Assembly (NCBI GenBank): GCA_963707965.1
Contig: CAVPRR010000004.1
Coordinates: 124,001 to 188,000, forward strand
Length of the DNA: 64,000 bases
From: VRUE01 sp963707965
Lineage (GTDB): Bacteria; Actinomycetota; Thermoleophilia; Solirubrobacterales; 70-9
Reading direction: 5' to 3'
In this document: positions 16,769-23,952 of the stretch, in pieces
How the letters are laid out: every line of letters begins with the position of its first letter
How positions within the stretch are numbered: position 1 is the stretch's first letter
Notes under the pieces: generated by a model
Database searches by the model: none
The model's input: the letters and a program-made list of their open reading frames with translations, nothing else
What the model was told of the DNA's origin: nothing
Made by a program: the position numbers and the translations under genes

Positions 16769-17680
16769 CTACTCGTAGCGCGCGTCGAGCCGCTCGTAGA
16801 ACTCGGGGTCGTGGCCCGGCGTGACGATCGCGTCCGGGAACTCGCGGCGGAAGAGCTTCAGCTCCTGGAGGGAGCGGCGGTAGTTGTGGGCGTCGAAGGG
16901 CCGGGGCGCAAGCGGCGCGCTGCCGTCGAGCTGGCCGCTGGTGTAGGTGGCGTCGCCGCCGATCACGAAGTCGCGAGCTCCGAGGTGGGCGATGACCGAC
17001 ATGTGGCCCGCGCTGTGGCCGGGCGTGTAGGCGAGGCGAACAGAGCCGTCGCCGAAGAGGTCGAACGTTCGGCCGAAGGTCGCATACGAGTCGATGCCGC
17101 CCCGGTCGAAATCGATCGTTCGGTAATCGAAGGCATAGTCGAAGTGGACTCGGCGGTAGCCGTTGAGGGTGGCGCGGGGGCCCACGGTGGCAGCCGCCCA
17201 CTCGGTTTCGCTCACGACGAAGGTGGACTGCGGGAACTCGGAGATGGCCGAGGTGTGGTCGATGTGCATGTGAGTCATCACGACCACCGGTATCTCACCC
17301 GGGTCGAGGTTGCGCCTGCGGAGCTGGGCCGGGACGTCTGCCCCGGGCTCCAGGGTTGGCTTGAGGATGCGGGAGAACAGGGGGCCGAAGTTCTCGCGCC
17401 CGTCGGTGGCGATCGAGGGGTGCAGGCCGGTGTCGACGAGGATTGCCCCGGCGCTCGGGTGACGAATCAGGAAAGCCGGGCAGGGGATCTTGACCGGCGA
17501 CTGGCTGGTCAGCAGGCCCCGTAGGACCTTCACCTTCTCGAAACGGCCTCCCGGTCGCTCCAGGTTCGACCGCGACTGCGTGGTGTGCCCGGCAACGATC
17601 GGTTCGATGCTCACCGTGGCGCCCTGGCTGCCGCCGGCGAGCGGCTCGTGCAGCGGCTTCGCCTCTACTTGCACCTTCAT
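16769..17680 (-). CDS. MBL-fold hydrolase, AHL-lactonase-like
   Basis: Metallo-beta-lactamase-fold protein of 303 aa. Dinuclear zinc motif HMHIDH near residue 136, later ligands in GHSAGHMSVIA, GGDATYTSGQ and TPGHDPEFYE. The AttM/AiiA N-acylhomoserine lactonase family shares this layout (N-terminal strand, then KIPCPAFLIRHP, then HxHxDH), so a lactonase is the best guess; other lactone or ester substrates are equally possible. Convergent with the acyltransferase gene. Confidence 0.82.
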   Translation of the reverse strand: MKVQVEAKPLHEPLAGGSQGATVSIEPIVAGHTTQSRSNLERPGGRFEKVKVLRGLLTSQSPVKIPCPAFLIRHPSAGAILVDTGLHPSIATDGRENFGPLFSRILKPTLEPGADVPAQLRRRNLDPGEIPVVVMTHMHIDHTSAISEFPQSTFVVSETEWAAATVGPRATLNGYRRVHFDYAFDYRTIDFDRGGIDSYATFGRTFDLFGDGSVRLAYTPGHSAGHMSVIAHLGARDFVIGGDATYTSGQLDGSAPLAPRPFDAHNYRRSLQELKLFRREFPDAIVTPGHDPEFYERLDARYE

Positions 17681-17730
17681 CGCGGGGTCACATTACCTGG
17701 GAACGGGTCGCCTATAGGCTTGCGCGCGGG

Positions 17731-18588
17731 ATGTCAGAGCGCCTGCATTCGCACATATTCAGGCCGGGTCTGCTCGAGGATCAGGTTTGCCTGGTCTCCG
17801 GGTCCGGCAGCGGGCTGGGGCGGGAGACGGCACTGGAGCTGGCGCGGCTCGGCGCCGCCGTGATCGGTTGCGGGCGCCGCGAGGAGCCGTTGGCGGAGAC
17901 GGCGGCGCTGGCCGAAGGCCTCCCCGGCTCCTTCGAGCACGAGGCGATGGACATCCGCGACGAGGACGCCGTGGACCGGCTGTTCGACGGCCTGCTCGAG
18001 CGCCACGGGCGGCTCGACGTCCTCGTCAACAACGCCGGTGGCCAGTTCATGAGCCCGGCCGAGGCGATCACTCCCAAGGGCTTCCGAACGGTGATCGAGC
18101 TGAACGTGCTGGGCACCTGGCTGATGTCGCATGCGGCCGCAACGAAGGCGTTTATCCCGCAGCAGGGCGGCAAGGTGCTCAGCGTCACCCTGTCTCCTCA
18201 CAACGGGATGCCGGGGATGGTGCACTCGGGCGCGGCGCGCGCCGCCGTCGAGAACATGATGCGGACGCTGGCGATCGAGTGGTCGCGCTTCAACGTCAAG
18301 CTCTGCGCGCTGGCGGCGGGTCAGTTCGGCACCGAGACGCTGCGCACCAAGTACCCCAAGGTCGTGGTCGAGAACGTGGAGCGCTCCGTGCCGCTGGGTC
18401 GCGTCGGCGAGCCCGAGGAGATGGCCTGGCTGGTCGCCTACCTCGCCTCGCCCGCCGGGGACTTCTTCTCCGGCACGACAATCACCATCGACGGGGCCAG
18501 GGACGATTGGGCCGGGCCGTGGCCGCCGGAAGCCATCGCCGGCGAGGGCGGCGAGCCAGTCTCCGAGGAGCGCCGCCCCAAGGCCTAA
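17731..18588 (+). CDS. SDR oxidoreductase, PECR-like (trans-2-enoyl-CoA reductase type)
   Basis: Protein of 285 aa. Rossmann glycine motif SGSGSGLGRET, NNAGG near residue 98. The usual YxxxK active-site pair reads VHSGAARAAVENM, with His in place of Tyr and Arg in place of Lys. This HSGAARA variant is characteristic of peroxisomal trans-2-enoyl-CoA reductase (PECR), which reduces an enoyl-CoA double bond with NADPH. The context of other acyl-CoA enzymes fits. A strong convergent terminator follows. Substrate chain length not predictable. Confidence 0.82.
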   Translation: MSERLHSHIFRPGLLEDQVCLVSGSGSGLGRETALELARLGAAVIGCGRREEPLAETAALAEGLPGSFEHEAMDIRDEDAVDRLFDGLLERHGRLDVLVNNAGGQFMSPAEAITPKGFRTVIELNVLGTWLMSHAAATKAFIPQQGGKVLSVTLSPHNGMPGMVHSGAARAAVENMMRTLAIEWSRFNVKLCALAAGQFGTETLRTKYPKVVVENVERSVPLGRVGEPEEMAWLVAYLASPAGDFFSGTTITIDGARDDWAGPWPPEAIAGEGGEPVSEERRPKA

Positions 18589-18603
18589 CCATCCCTCGCC
18601 GCC

Positions 18604-18648
18604 CCCGAAACACCGTTTCCATGCAATACGTGGAAACGGTGTTTCGGG
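18604..18648. terminator. Bidirectional terminator hairpin
   Basis: Perfect 18-bp stem (18604-18621 with 18631-18648, loop of 9) between convergent genes; the arms begin CCCGAAACACCGTTTCC. No long U-tract on either side. Confidence 0.75.
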
Positions 18649-18690
18649 CCGATCTGCGCAGGCGCGCTCTAACCGGCTGCTGGCGCGGGG

Positions 18691-19131
18691 CTACCTGCGC
18701 GGCTCGAGGATGACCAGCGGGATCTCGCGCCCGCCGCTGCGTTCCTGGTATTGCCTGAATGTCCCGTAGGTCTTGACGGCCACCGGCCAGAGGCGCTCAC
18801 GCTCCTCCGGCGTGGCGACCCGGGCGTGCACCTGCCGAACCTCTGGCCCGATCTGAACCGTGGTGTCGGGGTTTGCCCTGAGGTTGTAGAGCCAGGCGGG
18901 GTTCTTCGGGTAGCCGCCTTTGGAGCCGACGATTACGACGTTCTCGCCATCCCGGAAGTAGAGCAGCGGCGAGGTGCGCTTGGCGCCGCTCTTCGCGCCG
19001 ACATGGTCGAGCAGCAGGATCGGGGGGCCGAACAGGGGCAGGTGGTGCCCGAAGCGACCCCCGGTGGCGCGGTAGAGGCGCGCATGGAGCCCCATGACGC
19101 GGCGGAGGGCAGGCCAGATCCGATCCGCCAC
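18691..19131 (-). CDS. Deazaflavin (F420)-dependent nitroreductase-family protein
   Basis: Small split-barrel protein of about 146 aa. Family marks: GHHLPLFGPPILLLDHVGAK, SGAKRTSPLLYFRDGENVV, SKGGYPKNPAWLYNLRANP and a terminal YQERSGGREIPLVILEPR. Ddn/FDR-type enzymes use reduced F420 to reduce quinones or nitro compounds. Start is uncertain: a GTG at 19131 has a ribosome site too close, whereas a CTG at 19179 (giving LSTNATGG) has GGAGGG at good spacing and overlaps the stop of the upstream SDR gene. Co-directional with that SDR. Confidence 0.82.
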   Translation of the reverse strand: MADRIWPALRRVMGLHARLYRATGGRFGHHLPLFGPPILLLDHVGAKSGAKRTSPLLYFRDGENVVIVGSKGGYPKNPAWLYNLRANPDTTVQIGPEVRQVHARVATPEERERLWPVAVKTYGTFRQYQERSGGREIPLVILEPRR

Positions 19132-19175
19132 CTCCAGGTAGACGATCCGGGGCCTGCCCCCTGTTGCGTTGGTGC

Positions 19176-20006
19176 TCAGGTGTACATCCCTCCGAGCATC
19201 CCGCCGGTGATGTTCAGCACCTGGCCGTGGACGTAGTTTGCAAGCGGCGAGGCCAGGAAGAGGACGGGGCCCGCGGCCTCCACCGGCTGGGCCGGGCGGC
19301 CCAGCGGGATGATCGCCGAGGCCATCTGACGCATCTGCTCCGGGATTCCCAGCTCGATCTTCTCGCCGGTCGGCGACGTCATCTCGCCTCCGGCCTCCTT
19401 GGCGGCCGTCAGGCGTGTCTCGACGAAGCCGAAGGCGACGGCGTTGACGTTGATCTTGAACTGACCCCACTCCTTGGCAAGCGTTTTCGTCAGGCCGACG
19501 ACGCCCATCTTCGCGGCGGAGTAATTGACCTGGCCGGCGTTGCCCATCGTCCCCGACGTCGAGGAGACGTTGATCAACTTGCGGAAGACCTCCGTGCCCT
19601 CATTGCGCTCGGCCTTGGCCGCCTCTCGCCAGTGGGGGGCGAGCGCCCGCGCGACGCGGAAGGGGACGACGGTGTGGATGTCGAGCATCGCCTGGAACTG
19701 CTCGTCCGTCATCTTGTGCGCGACGCCGTCCCATGTGTAGCCGGCGTTGTTGACCGCGATGTCGACGGAGCCAAAGGCGTCGACGGCCGCTGCGACGAGC
19801 TGGTCGGCAGCATCCGGCTTGGTCAGGTCGCCTGCGTGGACAGCTGTCTCGCCGTCGATCTCCTTTGCCGCTTCCTGCGCGACGTCGGCGTCGAGGTCGT
19901 TGATCAGCACCTTCGCGCCCTCGCCGGCGAACAGCTCGGCGGTGGCCCGGCCAATGCCTCGGGCGGACCCGGTGACGATTGCCGCTTTCCCATCAAGAAG
20001 TCCCAT
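19176..20006 (-). CDS. SDR oxidoreductase, 3-oxoacyl-(ACP/CoA) reductase-like
   Basis: Protein of 276 aa. NAD(P)-binding VTGSARGIGRAT (residues 12-23), NNAGYTWDG, catalytic Ser in NVSSTSG and YxxxK in NYSAAK (near residue 170), and a C-terminal GQVLNITGG typical of FabG-like proteins. A segment of about 25 residues (SPTGEKIELGIPEQMRQMAS region) enlarges the substrate lid. Likely a beta-hydroxyacyl dehydrogenase or reductase. A TTGACTGG-CCAGTC palindrome lies about 70 bp upstream of its ATG, resembling a TetR operator also found at 36.27 kb. Confidence 0.88.
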   Translation of the reverse strand: MGLLDGKAAIVTGSARGIGRATAELFAGEGAKVLINDLDADVAQEAAKEIDGETAVHAGDLTKPDAADQLVAAAVDAFGSVDIAVNNAGYTWDGVAHKMTDEQFQAMLDIHTVVPFRVARALAPHWREAAKAERNEGTEVFRKLINVSSTSGTMGNAGQVNYSAAKMGVVGLTKTLAKEWGQFKINVNAVAFGFVETRLTAAKEAGGEMTSPTGEKIELGIPEQMRQMASAIIPLGRPAQPVEAAGPVLFLASPLANYVHGQVLNITGGMLGGMYT

Positions 20007-20072
20007 CGGTCTGCGTTCTCCTTCTCGTTCGTGAAGTCGGCCCGGAGGCTACATGGAAGCGCGCAGTCCTGG

Positions 20073-20088
20073 TTGACTGGCCAGTCGG
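20073..20088. promoter_or_regulatory. Candidate TetR-type operator
   Basis: Contains the perfect 12-bp palindrome GACTGGCCAGTC (20075-20086) within TTGACTGGCCAGTCGG. Nine of the first ten bases and the core CAGTC match the palindrome at 36267-36282 upstream of the nitrilase-tetR operon. It lies 5' of the SDR gene on the minus strand and 5' of the DUF4389 gene on the plus strand. Confidence 0.5.
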
Positions 20089-20189
20089 CTCGAGATCTCG
20101 CTGGGTCTGCGGTGCCCCTGATTCGGCGACGAGGCGCTTCCGCCGCGCGGTGGGCGACCATTGGTGCCCGTCCAACAAGGAGGCTGAAC

Positions 20190-20822
20190 GTGGAGCCCTC
20201 GGATTACCCCGTCACTTTCTCGGTCGACTACCCGGATCGGAAGCTGAATCGCCTCAGCACCTTCTTCCGGATCTTCGCCGCCATTCCGATCATGATCATC
20301 TCGGCGATGCTCGCCGATGGCTCGTACGGCGAATACGGATACAACGACTTCGTCTTCGTGACGGGAGCAGGGATGGGGCTCGTCGCCCTGCCGGCCGCCC
20401 TGATGATCCTCTTCCGCCAGAAGTACCCACGCTGGTGGTTCGAGTGGAACCTCGAACTGCTGCGTTTCCTCAACCGGATCGACGTCTACCTGGCCCTGAT
20501 GGACGACCGCTACCCGTCCACCGACGAGCAGCAGTCGGTTCACCTGAGCTTTCCCTACCCCAATGTCGAGGCCGAGCTGAGCCGCGGGATGCCGATCGTC
20601 AAGTGGTTGCTGGCGATCCCGCACTACTTCGTGCTCTTCTTCCTGGGAATCGGCGCATTCTTTGCGGTCCTCATTGCCTGGTTCGCGATCCTCTTCACCG
20701 GTCGCTATCCACGGGGCCTCTTCGCCTACGTCGAGGGCGTGATCCGCTGGTACAACCGCGTCCTCGGCTACGCCTTCACGCTGGTCACCGACCGCTACCC
20801 GCCGTTCCGGCTCTCGGCCTAG
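20190..20822 (+). CDS. DUF4389 membrane protein
   Basis: Protein of 210 aa; the GTG at 20190 is chosen because AAGGAGG lies at good spacing upstream. Three to four membrane segments: FFRIFAAIPIMIISAMLA, a segment around FVTGAGMGLVALPAALMILF, and IVKWLLAIPHYFVLFFLGIG with FFAVLIAWFAILFTGRYP. The conserved YP-rich motifs (DRYPSTDEQQ, GRYPRGLFAYVEG, TDRYPPFRL) are typical of DUF4389, whose function is unknown. Monocistronic. Confidence 0.85.
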   Translation: MEPSDYPVTFSVDYPDRKLNRLSTFFRIFAAIPIMIISAMLADGSYGEYGYNDFVFVTGAGMGLVALPAALMILFRQKYPRWWFEWNLELLRFLNRIDVYLALMDDRYPSTDEQQSVHLSFPYPNVEAELSRGMPIVKWLLAIPHYFVLFFLGIGAFFAVLIAWFAILFTGRYPRGLFAYVEGVIRWYNRVLGYAFTLVTDRYPPFRLSA

Positions 20823-20933
20823 ACTTTTTGGTCCAGGAGCCCGTTTGGCCCTGACAACCGTGACCGGCTGCCGTTTCCCCTCACGAATGCCAACTTGTGC
20901 CTGTCCAGAATCTGATCCAACGAGGGGAAGAAC

Positions 20934-21350
20934 ATGACTGGTTTTAAGAGGAGCCTGCTTGTCGTGCTCGGTATCGCTGCGCTCGCCATCCCGGCGGGGG
21001 CGGTCGCCAAGCAGGGAGAGAACCACGGCAAGGGGAAGGCCAAGGGTCACCGGCCGCACGACGTCGCCTATGTCTTCAAGGGCAACTACGCCGGCGACAG
21101 CTCGGTGGATGTCAAGGCCGGCAACTCGCGCGTCCGCAAGGGCGGCTACGTCGGTCAGACGGTCGCGTTCGATCTCTCCGCCGCGCGCATCCTCGTCGGC
21201 GACACCAATGGCGACGGCCAGCGGAACCTGGACGACGTCGAGACCGGGGACTGGGTCCTGGTCAAGGCGCGCCTGCCCCGCACGGCCCCCGGCGACCAGC
21301 CCTTCGACGCGAAGCGGCTGACCGACAAGACACACAACCCGGGTAAGTAG
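20934..21350 (+). CDS. Secreted protein with an EF-hand-like loop, unknown function
   Basis: Protein of 138 aa, ATG preceded by GAGGGGAAG. N-terminal signal peptide (KRSLLVVLGIAALAIPAGAVA), cleavage likely after AVA. The mature part begins with a Lys/His/Gly-rich stretch and contains DTNGDGQRNLDD, a calcium-loop of dockerin/EF-hand type (Asp at positions 1, 3, 5 and acidic at 12). No recognised family. A strong hairpin terminator follows the stop. Confidence 0.7.
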   Translation: MTGFKRSLLVVLGIAALAIPAGAVAKQGENHGKGKAKGHRPHDVAYVFKGNYAGDSSVDVKAGNSRVRKGGYVGQTVAFDLSAARILVGDTNGDGQRNLDDVETGDWVLVKARLPRTAPGDQPFDAKRLTDKTHNPGK

Positions 21351-21387
21351 AAGGGCCCGAAGAACCACTCGTAGCCATACGGCGCAG

Positions 21388-21431
21388 CCGAATCCGGACG
21401 GCGCGGACGCGGCGGTGCCGTCCGGATTCGG
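21388..21431. terminator. Bidirectional terminator hairpin
   Basis: Perfect 15-bp inverted repeat (21388-21402 with 21417-21431) centred on CCGAATCCGGACGGC, between the convergent secreted-protein and sixA genes. Confidence 0.7.
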
Positions 21432-21469
21432 ATTCATCGCTTTCCGATTGACGCCAGGTCGCGTTGAAC

Positions 21470-21916
21470 CTATCGCGCGGATTCGGCGGCGGCGATCGCC
21501 GCCAGGTCGCGCGGCCGCAGCAGGGCGACCAGGGTGCCGCCATCGAGGACGGCGAGGCCGCCCTTGCGCAGCTTGACGCGGGCGCCGGTGAGACGCGCCA
21601 CCTCGCTGGAGAAGTCGGGCTCGTGGCCGACCAGCAGAACGTTGCCACGACCCGCAGTGAGCTCAGGAGCGTCGAACGCTCCGCCGCGCAGCTCGGACGC
21701 CGTCTCGACCTCGATATCGAGGGCCCGGCACGCAAGCCGTGCCGTTTCCGCGGCGCGCAGCTTCGGACTCGTCAGGCAGGCGTCGATGCCGGCGCCGAGC
21801 GCCGCCAGGGCCCGCCCGCCCGCGGTTGCCTGCCGCTCTCCCTTCGCGGTCAACCGTCGGGCGGCATCGTCTCCTTCGCCATCCTCGGCGTCGCCGTGCC
21901 GGAGCAGATAGAGCAT
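21470..21916 (-). CDS. sixA: SixA-like phosphohistidine phosphatase
   Basis: Histidine-phosphatase-superfamily protein of 148 aa. The phospho-acceptor motif LLRHGDAE is at residues 4-11, the second arginine in TSPKLRAAETA and the second catalytic His in LLVGHEPDFS. Length and RHGDAE match SixA, which dephosphorylates the HPt domain of phosphorelay histidine kinases in E. coli; in Actinobacteria the substrate is generally unknown. It follows an MBL-fold hydrolase gene on the same strand by 41 bp. Confidence 0.85.
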   Translation of the reverse strand: MLYLLRHGDAEDGEGDDAARRLTAKGERQATAGGRALAALGAGIDACLTSPKLRAAETARLACRALDIEVETASELRGGAFDAPELTAGRGNVLLVGHEPDFSSEVARLTGARVKLRKGGLAVLDGGTLVALLRPRDLAAIAAAESAR

Positions 21917-21957
21917 CCTGCGATGGTAGGGCTGGCTGTTGAGCCGCCGCTTTGCCG

Positions 21958-22551
21958 TCAGCCTTCGGCGATGGCGCGAAGGGCCGCGCGGCCCTCGCCG
22001 ATCAGCGGCTCGCCGTGTGCGAAGAGGAGGTGCTCGAAGCGCTCGTCCAGCAATCCGGTGCAGCGCTCACGGATGCGACGCTTGACGCCCTCCGGGTCGT
22101 CGCCGATCAGGTTGTCGGGGACGAATCCGACATCGCCGTAGTGAATGAGACTGTCGGCGAAGAGCAGCGCGCCGTCGCCGGCCTCGATCCGCAGCACGGT
22201 GTCGTCCGGGCAGATCGCGTCCATCTCGAGCGCAACGACGTCATCTGCAAGCCGATCCCCGAAGGCAAACCCTTCGACCGGTGGACCGTCCTCGAACTCG
22301 TGCAGACCCGCCTCATGACAGAGGATCGGGCAGCCGAAGCGCTCCGCCAGGAGCGGTGCCTGCCGCAGATGGTGCCTGTTGGACAGCACCACGCGCTGCA
22401 CCCCGCGATCGTCCAACCATCCGATCCCATCGGAGGGCAGCAGCGGATCGATGGCCGTGCCCGAGCCGGCGAGAAAGTGGCAGCTGACCTCGATCTCGAT
22501 TCGAGGATGGACGGCCTTCCAGTTGAACACGCCGGGGAGGACCTCTTCCAT
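21958..22551 (-). CDS. MBL-fold-like hydrolase with degenerate metal motif
   Basis: Protein of 197 aa related to metallo-beta-lactamase-fold enzymes (LPGVFNWKAVHPRIEIEVSC, FADSLIHYGDVGFVPDNLIG, LLFAHGEPLIGEGRAAL). The HxHxDH metal motif is replaced by SNRHHLRQA, so at best one metal site remains and hydrolase activity is uncertain. It starts about 18 bp downstream of the homologous part of a truncated toxin gene on the same strand, and may have provided the breakpoint of that truncation. Confidence 0.72.
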   Translation of the reverse strand: MEEVLPGVFNWKAVHPRIEIEVSCHFLAGSGTAIDPLLPSDGIGWLDDRGVQRVVLSNRHHLRQAPLLAERFGCPILCHEAGLHEFEDGPPVEGFAFGDRLADDVVALEMDAICPDDTVLRIEAGDGALLFADSLIHYGDVGFVPDNLIGDDPEGVKRRIRERCTGLLDERFEHLLFAHGEPLIGEGRAALRAIAEG

Positions 22552-22568
22552 AGGTTAGGTAGCCTAGA

Positions 22569-22655
22569 GGCCGGTGTGCAGGTCGCCCAGTAGCCGCGGC
22601 GGTTGGCTCGCTCTACGAGGGTCGGCGATAGACACTCGTCGATCCAGAGCTTCAC
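22569..22655 (-). pseudogene. Truncated PIN-like (DUF5615-type) toxin, N-terminal fragment
   Basis: GTG at 22655 overlaps the antitoxin stop by four bases (GTGA), the usual coupling of a toxin-antitoxin operon. About 29 codons encode KLWIDECLSPTLVERANRRG and YWATC, the N-terminal strand-helix of DUF5615/Mut7-C PIN-like proteins with the first acidic active-site residues (Asp, Glu). After that, similarity ends and the frame runs into the MBL-like gene. Full-length relatives are around 110-130 aa, so the nuclease core is missing. Confidence 0.6.
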
Positions 22656-23251
22656 GCCACCGCGGTGCGACCAGCCGACCGGATTCGATTCTGTCTGACC
22701 GGCCGGCCTCGGCGTGGATTGCCCTTCGCCCACAAAACGGCGACGGCGTACGCCTCCTTGGGGATGTGCGGGTAGTCCTCTTGGAGCGCCTCGCGGCTCT
22801 CACCGCCTTCGACAAGCCGAGCCAGAGTCCGCACCGGGACGCGCGTCCCTCGGATGACCGGGGTGCCGCCCATCTTGCCCGGATCGACCTCGACGTATTT
22901 TTCGCGCAGACGCACATAATCGGAGGCTCGCTTGGCCACGTCGGCAGCATTCTTGGTCATCGCAACCCGCAGGGCACGGGACAGCTCAAACTCCTCCGCG
23001 CTCGCAGGATTCCGCTTGACGATCCAGTTGCGCAGCTCGCGCTTAAGCTTGATCGACAGGCTGATCGGGAGTTCCGAGATCAGCGCCAGCGCCGCTGCCT
23101 CGTCGGCCGCGAGCAACGTCCTGCCTCGGCTTCGTCGTGCGTTGGCAACCCGCTGCTCAAGCGCCTTGTTCACGGTATTGATCGAGACACCGCTGATCTC
23201 AGCGATCTCGTTCCTCGTCAGGAGAGGAGAGGATGTTGCCCTCGAAGCCAT
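22652..23251 (-). CDS. DUF433 (VapB-like) antitoxin
   Basis: Protein of 199 aa, ATG at 23251. Helix-turn-helix at the N-terminus (TRNEIAEISGVSINTVNKAL, residues 12-31), a middle helical region, and a C-terminal DUF433 domain: PGKMGGTPVIRGTRVPVRTL, ESREALQEDYPHIPKEAYAV. DUF433 proteins act as antitoxins to PIN-like toxins and as DNA-binding autoregulators. The toxin start overlaps its stop, but the toxin is truncated. A well-formed promoter (TTGTCT, 17 bp, TGTTAA) lies upstream within the remains of the neighbouring RES gene. Confidence 0.82.
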   Translation of the reverse strand: MASRATSSPLLTRNEIAEISGVSINTVNKALEQRVANARRSRGRTLLAADEAAALALISELPISLSIKLKRELRNWIVKRNPASAEEFELSRALRVAMTKNAADVAKRASDYVRLREKYVEVDPGKMGGTPVIRGTRVPVRTLARLVEGGESREALQEDYPHIPKEAYAVAVLWAKGNPRRGRPVRQNRIRSAGRTAVA

Positions 23252-23275
23252 AATCCGCACCCTGCAAGGCACAGA

Positions 23276-23304
23276 TTAACAGGTCTTCGGTCTTTCGGAG
23301 ACAA
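23276..23304 (-). promoter_or_regulatory. Sigma-70-type promoter of the DUF433 antitoxin
   Basis: On the minus strand, TTGTCT (-35, 23299-23304), 17-bp spacer, TGTTAA (-10, 23276-23281), 25 bp before the ATG at 23251. Confidence 0.5.
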
Positions 23305-23312
23305 GATCGTTG

Positions 23313-23510
23313 CTACATGCGGTGGGCTCTTATGTACGTTTCAGCGAGGCTTGTGTATAGCGCCGACGTTCCGGGCGGGTTCCAATGTGCTCCGCGCACA
23401 TTGGCCAGCTCCGGTGGCGCCGAGCCGAGTAGGTGCCGAAAGACCCGACCTTGCCACCGCTCCGCGTCGAAGCGCTCAAGAGCGTCGAGCAGCGCGGGGT
23501 CGTGGATCAC
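23313..23510 (-). pseudogene. Truncated RES-domain toxin
   Basis: GTG at 23510, 11 bp after the Xre antitoxin stop. The 65-residue product shows the start of a RES domain: GRVFRHLLGSAPPELANVRG, then AHWNPPGTSALYTSLAE (the conserved R-x4-R-W-N/S-P-x-G...LYtS block that binds NAD+). The frame then stops at YIRAHRM. RES toxins (MbcT/ParT type) hydrolyse or phosphorolyse NAD+ and are normally 150-200 aa, so the C-terminal half, with the catalytic Glu/Ser region, is missing. Confidence 0.68.
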
Positions 23511-23521
23511 GACCGCTGTGC

Positions 23522-23881
23522 CTACTCGTAGCTGCCGTCTCGAAGCTGGGCGATCAGCGCCAGGACGTCATCGACGCGGTCATCCTCGATGCGGTCGGCC
23601 GGTCGCTGTCCCTCCAGCAGTCGGTGAGGGGAGAAGAGCCATAACCGAGCCTCGTCTGGCGGGTAGAACTCAGCCAGCTCTTCCGCCAGCCACGCGAGGG
23701 TGAGCAGTCGGTCGAGGCTGCGACGCTGTGGCTCAGCCTTGCCGGTCCGCCAGCGCGAGACAGTCTGCGGCGTCGTACCGAGCAACTGCGCGATCTCCCG
23801 CCCCTGCACGCCGGCCTCGTCTCGAATCGCATCGAGCTTGCGAGCGAGGGCACCGGCGCCCGTTTTTGCGGCGGCCTCCAT
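23522..23881 (-). CDS. Xre/MbcA/ParS-type antitoxin
   Basis: Protein of 119 aa, ATG with GGAG at 8-nt spacing. N-terminal Xre-like helix-turn-helix (VQGREIAQLLGTTPQTVSRW, residues 25-44), C-terminal toxin-binding part with ARLWLFSPHRLLEGQRPADR, the DUF2384 block found in RES-partner antitoxins, and a short C-terminal tail that plugs the toxin active site. It is intact and probably represses its own AT-rich promoter; its toxin is truncated. Confidence 0.8.
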   Translation of the reverse strand: MEAAAKTGAGALARKLDAIRDEAGVQGREIAQLLGTTPQTVSRWRTGKAEPQRRSLDRLLTLAWLAEELAEFYPPDEARLWLFSPHRLLEGQRPADRIEDDRVDDVLALIAQLRDGSYE

Positions 23882-23952
23882 AATTTATCTCCAAGGTGCG
23901 ATCAACATGTTAATGAACATCTTGCTTAACGAATTGATAAACAAAATAGCAG
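23882..23952. promoter_or_regulatory. AT-rich promoter/operator region of the Xre antitoxin
   Basis: Markedly AT-rich compared with all neighbouring DNA. It holds ATGTT-AATG-AACAT (23907-23920), a short perfect inverted repeat and likely autoregulatory operator. Confidence 0.5.
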
